DNA from: Nocardioides sp. WS12 | Lineage (GTDB): Bacteria > Actinomycetota > Actinomycetes > Propionibacteriales > Nocardioidaceae | Assembly: GCF_014108865.1 (NCBI RefSeq) | Contig: NZ_CP053928.1 | Span: 1,240,001-1,304,000 of the forward strand | Length of the DNA stretch: 64,000 nucleotides | Direction of reading: 5' to 3' | Part shown: positions 8,624 through 22,065 of the stretch, in pieces | Layout: each line of letters begins with the position of its first letter | How positions within the stretch are numbered: the first letter of the stretch is position 1 | Translations under genes and position numbers: made by a program | The notes under the pieces: model-generated | The model's database searches: none | The model's input: only the letters and a program-made list of their open reading frames with translations | What the model was told of the DNA's origin: nothing

Positions 8624-9547
8624 GTGCCGGACTTACGCCGACCCTTCCTGCGGACCGACGCACTCGCTGCGGGATGGAGTGACAAGCAGCTGCAGTCGTC
8701 GCGGTTCCAGCGATTGCACGTGGGCATCTATCTGGATGCCGACGTCGACCTGACGCCGGGGATTCGGGCAGAGGCAGCACTCCTGCCCTTCTGTGCGGAG
8801 GCGTTTGCGAGCCATGCCACCGCTGCGCGATTGCTGCGCATCCCGATCCCGACCCTGCCCGAGGAGCACGTGACGGTACCGGGCGATGGCGATCGCCGGA
8901 GTCGATCCGGTGTGCGGTGCCACCAGGTGCCGCGGGGGTCGGCCCCGAGCGTCGTACTTGTCGATGGGATCCGGGTGTCGGCCCCTGCCCAGGTGTTCGT
9001 AGAGCTCGCAGGACAGCTCTCGCTCGTCGACCTGGTGGTCGTCGGCGACCACCTCGTCCGCAACGGCCGCGTCCGGATCGATGCGCTCCGCGACTTCTGC
9101 GCTGGCTGGACCGGTCGTCGTGCAGCGCACGCGCGAGTGGCGGCGTCCTTCGTCCGTGAGAAGGTCGACTCGCCGATGGAGTCCAGGCTGCGCATGTTGA
9201 TTCTCCTCGCTGGCCTGCCTGAGCCGAGGGTGAACATCACCTACGGCGAGGACGACGGCTTGTCCTACCGCCGCTACGACCTGAGCTGGCCCGAGGTGAA
9301 GGTCATCGTCGAGTACGACGGTCGACACCACATCGAGCGGATCGAGCAGTGGGAGTCCGACCTGGACCGGCGCGAAGCGATCGACGACTCCGGGTGGCGG
9401 ATCCTGGTTGTGGTTTCATCCGGGATCTACGCCGACCCGGGGCGGACCCTGGAACGGATTCACCGTCTGCTGCTCGCGCGCCGGCTGCCGGGTGTACCGG
9501 CGCGACTGCGGCCTGACTGGCGCCGCCACTTCCCGGGGCACCGATGA
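8624..9547 (+). CDS. DUF559-like nuclease-fold protein with AbiEi-like N-terminus, 307 aa
   Basis: The N-terminal part (about 1-100: RTDALAAGWSDKQLQSSRFQRLHVGIYL) looks like the winged-helix region of proteins often annotated AbiEi antitoxin-like, and the C-terminal part (about 215-290: YRRYDLSWPEVKVIVEYDGRHH...ESDLDRREAIDDSGWRILVV) has the core of DUF559/Vsr-like PD-(D/E)xK nucleases, with Asp, Glu and a Tyr-Asp-Gly-Arg-His-His segment. Such proteins are frequent solitary genes in Nocardioides and mycobacteria, and no biological role is established. The start is GTG 8624. No toxin partner is adjacent. Confidence 0.65.
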   Translation: MPDLRRPFLRTDALAAGWSDKQLQSSRFQRLHVGIYLDADVDLTPGIRAEAALLPFCAEAFASHATAARLLRIPIPTLPEEHVTVPGDGDRRSRSGVRCHQVPRGSAPSVVLVDGIRVSAPAQVFVELAGQLSLVDLVVVGDHLVRNGRVRIDALRDFCAGWTGRRAAHARVAASFVREKVDSPMESRLRMLILLAGLPEPRVNITYGEDDGLSYRRYDLSWPEVKVIVEYDGRHHIERIEQWESDLDRREAIDDSGWRILVVVSSGIYADPGRTLERIHRLLLARRLPGVPARLRPDWRRHFPGHR

Positions 9548-9641
9548 CGAAGATCCCCCGCGCGGGCGATGTTCCCCGCCAAAACGCATCAGATCGGGGT
9601 GCAATATCGCCCGTGGGGGCGATCCTGCACCTCGAGGTGGG

Positions 9642-10205
9642 TCAGAGGAACTGCATCGGGTCGAACTCCTCGATCGGGATGATCCGGACGCGCGGGAGGC
9701 GTTCGTTGAAGGCCTGCACGTCGTACTCGAGGTCGTAGAAGGCGAGGCCCTGGTTGGCGAGCTGCAGGAACGCGTTGTTGCGGAACTCCGCGAACCCGAC
9801 GACACCGACCCGACGGCTTCCGTCCAGCAGGTCGCGGATCTGGTCGACGAAGTCGCCGTCGTTGCTGACCAGGAGGACGTCGGCGTCGCGCTCCTTCAGG
9901 GCCACCAGCGTGCGCTGGATGGCGATGTCCACGACCTTCTCCCCGGCGTCGCCGGACAGCGGGATCGGTTTGTACCCGATCGCGATCAGCGCCTGCACGA
10001 ACGACATGGGCAGTTCGTTGTTGGCGGCCAGGAAGAAGAGTCCGTTGGCGGGCTTGTCGGCACCCTCGCTCGCGAACTGCAGCAACCGCTCCCAGCGCGG
10101 CCGCTCGTCCGGTCGGGGCCGTCGACCCAGGATCGACTGGCCGAGCGTGGCGTCGATGTTCTCGCCGTCGACCAGGACGTACGTCGTGCGCGGGGAGTCG
10201 GACAT
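9642..10205 (-). CDS. NYN domain (LabA/DUF88-like) protein
   Basis: A 187-residue protein with TYVLVDGENIDATLG near the N-terminus and VLLVSNDGDFVDQIRDL with RVGVVGF, the conserved acidic residues of the NYN (PIN-like) ribonuclease fold. The family is thought to cleave or process RNA with a divalent metal, but few bacterial members have a known target. It stands alone on the minus strand between the two surface-protein loci, has no copy of the regulon promoter, and is separated from the next gene by a hairpin. Confidence 0.8.
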   Translation of the reverse strand: MSDSPRTTYVLVDGENIDATLGQSILGRRPRPDERPRWERLLQFASEGADKPANGLFFLAANNELPMSFVQALIAIGYKPIPLSGDAGEKVVDIAIQRTLVALKERDADVLLVSNDGDFVDQIRDLLDGSRRVGVVGFAEFRNNAFLQLANQGLAFYDLEYDVQAFNERLPRVRIIPIEEFDPMQFL

Positions 10206-10243
10206 GTCCTGAGACTAGGGCTCGTTGCCCCCGGACCACGACG

Positions 10244-10279
10244 AACAGCGGCCTCCCGGTGTTCCGGGAGGCCGCTGTT
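10244..10279. terminator. Hairpin terminator after paralogue B
   Basis: A perfect 16-bp inverted repeat (AACAGCGGCCTCCCGG / CCGGGAGGCCGCTGTT) with loop TGTT. It follows the end of paralogue B (10299, minus strand) and lies upstream of the NYN gene start at 10205, so it ends the surface-protein transcript before the NYN gene. Confidence 0.85.
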
Positions 10280-10298
10280 GCGTGGGTGAGGCGGTGGG

Positions 10299-10910
10299 TC
10301 AGCGGGTCGCGACCGTCCGCTTCCGGGCGAGCACGGAGCCCGCGGCGGCGACAGCGCCGCCACCGACGATGAGCCAGGTCAGGCCGGAGCCTTCTTCCTC
10401 GACCGGGCCGGCGCCGGCGTCGATCCGGGTCGGGACCACGACGGCGTCGCCCTCCTCGACGACCGAGTCCTTCTTGCCGCCCTTGTTGCCCTTGTCCTTC
10501 TTGTCCGCGGGCACGTCCTCGCCGGGAACCTCGTCGGCCGGGACGTCCTCGGGCTCGTCGCCCGGGTTGGGGCCGTCCTTGTCGCCGGGGACCTCGGGCT
10601 CGTCGTCACCCGGGTTCGGGCCGTCCTTGTCGTCCGGGACCTCGGGCTCGTCCTCGTCCTCCGGGTTGGTGATGTCGCCGGGTCCTTCGGGGCGCGGGTC
10701 CTCGTCGTCCTCGGGCAGGGCGATGTCGCCGGGTCCCTCCGGACGGGGGTCCTCGTCGTCGTGCGGCTGGACGATGACCGGGCCGGGGTTGGGGTCGAAG
10801 CCAGGGGTCTCGGCGTGGGCGGCCCCGGCGAAGCCGCCGATGGCGAGCGCGCTCGCAGCGAGCGGGGTGGCGATCAGCAGGCGAAGCGCGGTGCGGGTGG
10901 TCGTGTTCAT
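10299..10910 (-). CDS. Secreted acidic protein with sortase-type C-terminal anchor (paralogue B)
   Basis: A 203-residue paralogue of the protein at 7737-8414. The first 20 residues (MNTTTRTALRLLIATPLAAS) are identical between the two. After the signal peptide (1-33) come two copies of the acidic Pro-rich unit, then different Asp/Glu/Pro/Gly-rich repeats and a Lys-rich stretch (KKDKGNKGGKK). The C-terminus has VPTRIDAGAG (159-168), a hydrophobic stretch (about 178-196) and the basic tail RKR. It sits immediately downstream of the sortase on the same strand but has its own promoter and terminator. A cell-wall-attached or membrane-anchored surface protein is the most likely reading. Confidence 0.75.
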   Translation of the reverse strand: MNTTTRTALRLLIATPLAASALAIGGFAGAAHAETPGFDPNPGPVIVQPHDDEDPRPEGPGDIALPEDDEDPRPEGPGDITNPEDEDEPEVPDDKDGPNPGDDEPEVPGDKDGPNPGDEPEDVPADEVPGEDVPADKKDKGNKGGKKDSVVEEGDAVVVPTRIDAGAGPVEEEGSGLTWLIVGGGAVAAAGSVLARKRTVATR

Positions 10911-10968
10911 GGTGTCTCCTCGGTTGGTCGGGGCCTCTTGGCGGCTCCGTCTGTTTGGTTCGTTGGGG

Positions 10969-10998
10969 GTAGGAGCAACCCGCGAGCGAGACCTTGCA
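10969..10998 (-). promoter_or_regulatory. Regulon promoter of paralogue B: TGCAAGG-N16-CTCCTAC
   Basis: TGCAAGG (10998-10992) and CTCCTAC (10975-10969) on the minus strand are separated by exactly 16 bases, about 58 bases before the ATG at 10910. This is the same arrangement as in the three other members of the set. Confidence 0.75.
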
Positions 10999-11026
10999 GA
11001 AACCTCGAGAAGTTCTGGAAAAAGAT

Positions 11027-11073
11027 GATCGGCGCGATTCGCATCAACCAGGTTGATGCCCATCGCGCCGATC
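11027..11073. terminator. Long two-part hairpin after the sortase gene
   Basis: GATCGGCGCGA (11027-11037) pairs with TCGCGCCGATC (11063-11073), enclosing a second perfect stem GCATCAACC / GGTTGATGC with one loop base. It lies 14 bases after the sortase stop and just upstream of paralogue B's promoter, separating the two transcripts. Confidence 0.8.
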
Positions 11074-11086
11074 TCGGTGCAGTTGG

Positions 11087-11725
11087 TCAGCTCAGCGATT
11101 CTGTCGAGGCCAGGCGCGCGTAGACGACCGTGTTGTCCGGGTAGCCGGCGGAGGTGCGCTTGCCGCCGCAGGTGATCAGGCGGAGCAGCGGTTCGTCGGT
11201 GTCCGGCCAGATCTTGTCGTAGGGCAGGTGTTCCTTCGGTACGTCGTCCACCTCGTCGACGACGAAGGTCGCGATCCCGTCGGCACGGTGGATGCGGATG
11301 ACGTCGCCGGGCTGCAGGGTGGCCAGGTCCCAGAACACGTCGGGGCCGTCGGGGCCGTGGACGTGGGCGACCACGACGGCGCCACCGGGTTCACCGGGCC
11401 GCGGGCCGGGGCGGTACCAGCCGGCCTTGCCGAAGTCCGGGGTGTCGAGCGATCCGTCGGCCTTGAGGCCGCGGCCGGTGAGTTTTTCGTCCACGCCGAT
11501 CGCCGGCACCTCGAGCCGCGTCGGTACGGCGACCCGTACCGCTGGCTCGGGAGCCGCCGGTACGACGGGCGCGGGGGCGTTGTCGGCGAAGACCGCAGTC
11601 GTCGGGGGTGGCGTGACGGGCTCCGGCCGTTGCGTCAGTTCGACGATGCCGAACGTCCCGGCCGCCAGTCCGGCGAGCATGCCGATCGCTGCCACGATCC
11701 GGGTCAGCCGTGCCTTGATGCCCAT
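11087..11725 (-). CDS. Class F sortase
   Basis: A 212-residue transpeptidase with an N-terminal membrane anchor (about 8-30), a Pro/Ala-rich linker, and the sortase barrel. The core contains VPTRLEVPAIGVDEKL (68-82), VVVAHVHGPDG with probable catalytic His121, and LLRLITCGG with catalytic Cys186; a catalytic Arg is expected among the basic residues that follow. Class F sortases are found in actinobacteria and cleave a C-terminal sorting signal to attach proteins to the cell wall. A strong ribosome site (GGAGGA) precedes the ATG. The nearby surface proteins sharing its promoter are the obvious substrates. Confidence 0.88.
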   Translation of the reverse strand: MGIKARLTRIVAAIGMLAGLAAGTFGIVELTQRPEPVTPPPTTAVFADNAPAPVVPAAPEPAVRVAVPTRLEVPAIGVDEKLTGRGLKADGSLDTPDFGKAGWYRPGPRPGEPGGAVVVAHVHGPDGPDVFWDLATLQPGDVIRIHRADGIATFVVDEVDDVPKEHLPYDKIWPDTDEPLLRLITCGGKRTSAGYPDNTVVYARLASTESLS

Positions 11726-11757
11726 GACCTGTCCTCCTGCGTTGAGTGCCTACGCAG

Positions 11758-11787
11758 GTAGGAGCAGGTCGCGGGGCGAACCTTGCA
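11758..11787 (-). promoter_or_regulatory. Regulon promoter of the sortase: TGCAAGG-N16-CTCCTAC
   Basis: TGCAAGG (11787-11781) and CTCCTAC (11764-11758) on the minus strand lie exactly 16 bases apart, in the 74-base gap between the fused sigma gene and the sortase ATG. The sortase can thus be transcribed separately from the sigma gene. Confidence 0.75.
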
Positions 11788-11799
11788 GGTTTTCGAGGA

Positions 11800-13512
11800 T
11801 CAGCCCGGGCAGGGGTCGACGTTGAAGCTGAGCTTCCGGGTGGAACGGAGGCCGGCGCGGTCGGTTGCCGTGATCGTCGCGGTGACATCGTCGCCACCGA
11901 TCGGGAATGGCCCGATGTTCGCCCGCCACTTTCCGTTCGACAAGGACATGGTCGCCTGGCCGGTTCCGCTGGGACCACTCCAGTTCACGCGGGCCGAGCG
12001 GACTCCGGTCTTGTCCGTGATGGCTGCGGCGATGGCCCGGCCCGTGCAGTCGGTCCCCGTCGCAGTGATCGTCCCGATCACCGGCGGCCGGTTCACGGTC
12101 AGGCTCACCGTGACCAGCACGGTGCCGCCGCTCCAGTTGATGGCGACCTGCCCGCTGTGCGCGCCCTCGGAGAGCCCGGAGCGGTTGGCCCGGATCCGGA
12201 GCGTCGTCTGGGCGGCCGGATCGAGTGAACCGGAGCCGGTGGAGACGGACAGCCACTTCGCCCGCGACTGAGCGGTGAAGTCGAGCGCGGTGCCGCCGAC
12301 GTTGCTGAGCCGCGTCGTCCCCGACGTACTGCTGGCGCCCAGGCGGATGGACCGGGTGGAGACCTGCAGGTCCGCCGGGGCGGCCACGGTCGGGGCATCG
12401 CTCGTGGCCGTGCTGGACGGCTCGGTCGGCGACGGGGCGAACTTGGTCGGCATGCCCGAGGCGGTCACCGAGGGAGTCGGCGGGGTCGGCTCCGACGCGG
12501 GCGTCGTCGGGGCGGAGCTGGTGGGGCTGTCGACACCGATCAGGTCGTCGTCACCGTCGGGCCACAGGACCAGCGCCGCCGTACCCCCGAGGGCGAGCAG
12601 CAGCACGATCAGGCCGACCAGCAGGGCGCGGCGCTTGTCGCTCGAGTCGCCCTGCGTCGGACCACCCGGCACCACGGGAGCAGCAGGGACTACAGGGGCG
12701 TCGACGTAGTAGGAGACGAGGCGCTGGTCGTCGAGCACCCGGTCCTTGAGGGCAGCCGGGGCGGCGAAGGCCGGGACGCCGGCCAGCAGGGCCAGCGGGC
12801 TGACCATCAGCTTGCGGCGGCTCTCGCAGACGTCGCAGCCGTCGATGTGGCGGGCCACGCGCTTGCGGATGAGCGGCGAGAACCCGCCGTCCCAGTCCTT
12901 GAGGAGTTCGGCGAGGTCGTCGCAGTCGTCGCTGCCGCGTCGGGCGATCAGCAGCGCGCCCAGCGAGCGCTCGACCTGGTCGCGGACCCGACTCAGCATC
13001 ACGTACGCGTTGGCGGGGGTCACGTCCATGGCCGCGGCGAGTTCGGCGCCGTCGAGGCCTTGGCGCAGGTGCAGGTCCAGGAGCGCGCGGTCGCGGTCGT
13101 TGAGGCCCTCGGCCGCCGCCCAGACGAGCTCGCTGAGCTCGGCCTGGACGTCGCCCTGCACGACCTGCTGCTCGGGTCCGTTCGTCTCGTCAGGCATGGC
13201 TTCCAGCCATTCGTCGTCGTGGGCCAGTCGGCCTCGGCCGCGCAGCGTGCGCAGGCACTCGTTGCGTACGACGGAGTAGAGCCACGGTCGCAACCGGCTC
13301 GCGTCGCGCAGTTGTCCGAGCTTCTCCGCCATCACCACGAACGAGTCCGCCACGCAGTCGGAGGCTTCCTCCCGGTTGCGGAGCATCGAGAACGCGAAGT
13401 CGTAGAGCCGGTCGGCGTACTTCTCGTAGACGCCGGCAAACGCAGCCCGGTCCCCGGCCAGGACGCCGGAAACGAGATCCGCGTCGTCGGTCGGCGCGTC
13501 CGAGAAGGTCAT
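11800..13512 (-). CDS. ECF sigma factor fused to zinc-finger-like, transmembrane and extracellular BACON-like domains
   Basis: A 570-residue protein in one frame. Residues 12-95 form sigma region 2 and about 125-185 region 4 with a helix-turn-helix (DGAELAAAMDVTPANAYVMLSRVRDQV). H222, C226 and C229 form an HxxxCxxC motif like that of zinc-binding anti-sigma domains. A membrane helix follows (about 296-317), then a Ser/Thr/Pro linker, a BACON-like beta domain (about 383-473) and a C-terminal Ig-like domain with two Cys (489 and 568). Sigma and anti-sigma parts are therefore one chain, with a sensor outside the cell. It carries the same promoter as the sortase and its presumed substrates, implying autoregulation. 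Release by proteolysis is inferred, not seen. Confidence 0.85.
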   Translation of the reverse strand: MTFSDAPTDDADLVSGVLAGDRAAFAGVYEKYADRLYDFAFSMLRNREEASDCVADSFVVMAEKLGQLRDASRLRPWLYSVVRNECLRTLRGRGRLAHDDEWLEAMPDETNGPEQQVVQGDVQAELSELVWAAAEGLNDRDRALLDLHLRQGLDGAELAAAMDVTPANAYVMLSRVRDQVERSLGALLIARRGSDDCDDLAELLKDWDGGFSPLIRKRVARHIDGCDVCESRRKLMVSPLALLAGVPAFAAPAALKDRVLDDQRLVSYYVDAPVVPAAPVVPGGPTQGDSSDKRRALLVGLIVLLLALGGTAALVLWPDGDDDLIGVDSPTSSAPTTPASEPTPPTPSVTASGMPTKFAPSPTEPSSTATSDAPTVAAPADLQVSTRSIRLGASSTSGTTRLSNVGGTALDFTAQSRAKWLSVSTGSGSLDPAAQTTLRIRANRSGLSEGAHSGQVAINWSGGTVLVTVSLTVNRPPVIGTITATGTDCTGRAIAAAITDKTGVRSARVNWSGPSGTGQATMSLSNGKWRANIGPFPIGGDDVTATITATDRAGLRSTRKLSFNVDPCPG

Positions 13513-13593
13513 GGCGCGATCCTAGGGAATTCAGGCGCGCTCCGGCTCGATTGCACATCGGTCCCCTCGGGTTCTCGTGCGGCATGGACACCT

Positions 13594-13623
13594 GTGAGAG
13601 CACCGAGCGGGCGCAATCTTGCA
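13594..13623 (-). promoter_or_regulatory. Regulon promoter of the fused sigma factor: TGCAAGA-N16-CTCTCAC
   Basis: TGCAAGA (13623-13617) and CTCTCAC (13600-13594) on the minus strand, with exactly 16 bases between, about 80 bases before the sigma gene's ATG at 13512. It is the least canonical of the four copies. A run of A residues lies upstream (the T6 tract on the plus strand). It predicts positive autoregulation. Confidence 0.7.
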
Positions 13624-13734
13624 GTTTTTTGCCGACCGCCTGACTGTCATTCAGCCCTGCCAACAAGAATCGCGGCAGAATCCTGTGGGATCTCGACTGT
13701 CACGGGGGCCTCGTGAGATGGCAGCGTCAGAACC

Positions 13735-19237
<5,503 letters not shown>

Positions 19238-19251
<14 letters not shown>

Positions 19252-20554
19252 TCGGGATCGAGCGCCGGGGCTCGAACGCGAACGTGGCCCCGGTGCTGAA
19301 CCGGGTCACGGCGACTTCGTCCGCCTCGGGCTCCGCCTCGTTCCGTCGTACGACGGTGAGGCGCCAGCCTTCGTCCGCGGAACCCAACGGCTCCACCTCC
19401 ACGTCGAGGTGCGGGTCGATCGCGCGGACGATCGCCTGCAGCGGAGCCGTCCGGCCGGGGCCGCACAGCGAGATCCAGGCTGCGTCCTCGTGGGCGGGCG
19501 ACGGCCGCACGATCATGGTGTCGTCGGTGAGATCTGCCGTCACGTAGGCGGCCGGATTGAGCAGCGGGTGGAGGGCCAGCAGCCGCACGGCATCCTTCAC
19601 GCCCAGCGCCCGGGCGATCCGGTCGGACCCGATCCCCGCAACGCCGATCAGTTGCTTGGTCCGGATCTTGTCCAGTTCGGCTTCGGTCTCGACCCGTTCC
19701 GCAACGGCCAGCGCGAAGGCGCGGTCGAGCAGGTGCATCTGCAGACAGATCTCGTCGGCGATCCGTACGAGGGCGGATTTCGAGAAGGCGGCGAAGTCGA
19801 TGTCGGACAGCAGGGGTCCGCGGTAGTCGGCCAATCCGTCGTCGGCCCGATCGATGGCGTCGAGTTCGAGCGACGCGGCCCGCGACCGCTCGTTGACCTC
19901 GAGCGCCGGGATCGGCTGCGCCTCCGGATGGGCGTCATCGATGATGACCGACCACGCGCAGTGCGGACTGGCGCCGCTGGCGATCGCGGCAGTGGTCCGC
20001 GGCGGCCGGTGGATCGGACGAATCTGCGCCTTCGGGTGGGATGCGACCGCGGTTGCGTCGAAGGTGGGGTCTTCGATGTCGTGGCACATCGAGCGGACGT
20101 AGTCCTCACCCATCGGCTCGACGTCCATCAGTGCGCCGCAGTGGTCGAGGTGGAACTCGCCGTGCCACGGGTCGTGCACCGTGTAGCGGAAGTCCATGAA
20201 CTGCGGGGGAGCGCCGATGTCGAGTTGCAGCCCCTTGAAGATGGTGACCACGTCGCCCTGCCCGGCCACGTCCGGCGCATACCCGAGCGCGTGCTGCATC
20301 CGCCGCGTGTAGATCGGGCTCGAGGCCGCCCACTCCTCGATGGCGACCTGCGCCATCTCCTCGCGCCCGAACGCGGCGATGCACCAGGCCATGCCGGAAC
20401 GGTCGATCAGTTGCCCCATCAGGAGCAGTTCGGGTACGAGGACGGCGAGCTCGGCCCGGCTCAGATCGGCGTACCGGCTGGGGTTGCGGTTCACCAACCG
20501 ATTTTGTTCCGAATCGTCGGCATCGCCGACAAATTCGGTTGGTACGTCGCTCAT
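19238..20554 (-). CDS. Conserved actinobacterial protein of unknown function, 438 aa
   Basis: A soluble protein without signal peptide or membrane helix, starting MSDVPTEFVGDADD. I do not recognise a named domain. A notable segment is ELLLMGQLIDRSGMAWC...MAQVAIEEWAASSPIYTRRMQ, followed by a His/Cys-rich central part (HDPWHGEFHLDHCGALMDVEP, RSMCHDIEDP, HPKAQIRPIHRPPR) that could bind metal. The start is placed at ATG 20554 because it overlaps the LLM oxidoreductase stop (ATGA), which indicates coupled translation, so it may act with that enzyme. Its end overlaps the converging carboxylase gene. Confidence 0.6.
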
Positions 20555-21396
20555 CCGAGCCCCAGGCGGCCGGCCAGCTTGTCGAGGTACTTCATGACCG
20601 CCGTCTCGTCGGAGTCGGGGACACCCCAGATCAGCTCGGAGGCCCCCGCCGCCATCCAGTCGGCGAAGTCCTCGGCCTCGGGCCGCTTCGCCACCAGGAT
20701 CCGCACGTCCGGCTGGCCCTCGCGGCCTGCGTCGGCCCAGGCCTTGCGGAGCTTGTCGGCGTTGGCGGCGACATCGCTCGTCGTGGGCGTCGTCATCCAG
20801 CCGTCCGCGTGGGCGGCGATCCAGGCGAAGGTCTTCGGGCCGGCACCGGCGCCGATGATCACGGGGATCTGGCCCTGCGGGGGCTTGGGGTAGGCCCAGC
20901 TCGGTCCGAACGAGACGAACTCGCCGTCGTACGACGCCTCTTCCTGGGTCCACAGCGCCCGCATCGCCTCGAGGTACTCCTTGAGGACGGTACGACGCTT
21001 CTCCGCGGGCACGTGGTGGTCGGTCAACTCGTCGGTGTTCCAGCCGAAGCCCGCGCCGATGGTGACCCGGCCGCCGGACAGGTGGTCGAGCGTGGCGAGG
21101 GTCTTGGCCAGGGTGATCGGGTCGGACTCGACCGGGAGCGAGACCGCGGTGGACAGGCCGATCTTCGTCGTGACCGCCGCGCAGGTGGCCAGCGACACCC
21201 ACGGGTCGAGGGTGCGCAGGTAGCGGTCGTCGGGGAGGTCCTCGCCGCCCGTCGGGTGCAGCGCGTCGCGCCGGACGGGGATGTGGGTGTGTTCGGGCAC
21301 GTAGATCGTGTCGAAGCCCCGCTCCTCGGCGGCCTTGGCGAGATCGGCCGGCGTGATGCCGCGGTCGGAAGTGAAGAGGACGATGCCGTTGCGCAT
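20551..21396 (-). CDS. LLM-class F420-dependent oxidoreductase
   Basis: A 281-residue TIM-barrel flavin-type oxidoreductase of the luciferase-like family. Motifs include MRNGIVLFTSDRGITPADLAKAAEERGFDTIYVPEHTHIP, LATLDHLSGGRVTIGAGFGWNTDEL and PVIIGAGAGPKTFAWIAAHADGW, as in the TIGR03619 group of predicted F420-dependent enzymes. It would transfer hydride between F420 and an unknown substrate. The start at 21396 fits the family; upstream in-frame codons belong to the divergent regulator. The gene is divergent from tetR, so the operators at 21408-21421 and 21459-21472 may also control it. Confidence 0.82.
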   Translation of the reverse strand: MRNGIVLFTSDRGITPADLAKAAEERGFDTIYVPEHTHIPVRRDALHPTGGEDLPDDRYLRTLDPWVSLATCAAVTTKIGLSTAVSLPVESDPITLAKTLATLDHLSGGRVTIGAGFGWNTDELTDHHVPAEKRRTVLKEYLEAMRALWTQEEASYDGEFVSFGPSWAYPKPPQGQIPVIIGAGAGPKTFAWIAAHADGWMTTPTTSDVAANADKLRKAWADAGREGQPDVRILVAKRPEAEDFADWMAAGASELIWGVPDSDETAVMKYLDKLAGRLGLG

Positions 21397-21407
21397 GACT
21401 CGAAGAG

Positions 21408-21421
21408 TAGAACGTGTTCTA
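21408..21421. promoter_or_regulatory. KstR-type operator TAGAACGTGTTCTA
   Basis: TAGAAC and GTTCTA are an inverted repeat around GT, matching the published KstR consensus TnnAACnnGTTnnA of sterol-catabolism genes. It lies between the divergent LLM oxidoreductase and tetR genes, just upstream of the tetR -35 box. A KstR homologue is not in this window. Confidence 0.65.
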
Positions 21422-21430
21422 GGAAAATGC

Positions 21431-21472
21431 TTGCGTCGGACGAAAACGTCTCCTATGTTGGACACGTGTCCA
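21431..21472 (+). promoter_or_regulatory. tetR promoter and overlapping 14-bp palindrome; apparently leaderless
   Basis: TTGCGT (21431-21436), 17 bases, then TATGTT (21454-21459), and six bases later the GTG start at 21466, so transcription would begin at the start codon. TGGACACGTGTCCA (21459-21472) is a perfect palindrome covering the -10 end and start codon, placed where a TetR-family repressor would block its own gene. Confidence 0.6.
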
Positions 21473-22065
21473 GTCAAGTGTTCGAAACCCCGCGACAGGG
21501 GCTCAACCCGCGTCAGGCGGAGACCGTCGAGCGATTGCTCGCCGCCGGACTCGAGGAGTTGCGAGCGGTCGGCCACGAGGCGCTGACCGTGCGCACGGTC
21601 GCGGTGCGCGCGGGAGTCTCCACTGCGACGGCGTACACGTATCTCGCCTCGAAGAACCATCTCTTCGCCGAGTTGTTCTGGCGGCACCTGACGGCCGACG
21701 AGGTGCGCGCCCCCCAGCCGGGCGCCACCGCCGTCGAGCGCCTGCAGGCCACCGTCCGGGTGCTCACGTCCAGGATCCGGGAGGAAGAGGCGCTGGCGGC
21801 CGCCGTCACCCCGGCCCTGCTCGGCACCGACCCCGACGTGGCGCGGCTGCGGCTCAAGATCGGTGGCGAGTTCCTGGCCCGCTTCGAGGCTGCCCTGGCG
21901 GACCCGGACCGCCCTGGTCAGCCGGCCGATCCGGCCGTCCTCGACGTGCTGGGGATGACCTTCATCGGCGCGCTGCTCCAGGTCGGCATGGACCTGATGA
22001 CCTACGACCAGTTCGCCGAGCGGCTCTCGTCCGCCGTCGACACGATCCTGCGAGGCAACTCATGA
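21466..22065 (+). CDS. TetR-family transcriptional regulator (Rv0767c-like)
   Basis: A 199-residue regulator with an N-terminal helix-turn-helix (LTVRTVAVRAGVSTATAYTYLASKNHLFAELFWRHL, about 37-72) and a C-terminal ligand domain. It heads the cyp123-SDR-cyp51 operon and overlaps the next gene by four bases, in the same order as Rv0767c and its neighbours in M. tuberculosis. GTG 21466 is preferred over ATG 21427 because the -10 box ends only six bases upstream of it. A 14-bp palindrome at the start codon suggests autorepression. The inducer is unknown, perhaps a sterol or acyl-CoA. Confidence 0.8.
   Translation: MSSQVFETPRQGLNPRQAETVERLLAAGLEELRAVGHEALTVRTVAVRAGVSTATAYTYLASKNHLFAELFWRHLTADEVRAPQPGATAVERLQATVRVLTSRIREEEALAAAVTPALLGTDPDVARLRLKIGGEFLARFEAALADPDRPGQPADPAVLDVLGMTFIGALLQVGMDLMTYDQFAERLSSAVDTILRGNS

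Noticed and set aside
11087..11725. The VPTRLEVPAIG segment of the sortase as a sorting motif of its own
   Set aside because: It is the normal first strand of the sortase barrel; there is no hydrophobic stretch and basic tail after it.
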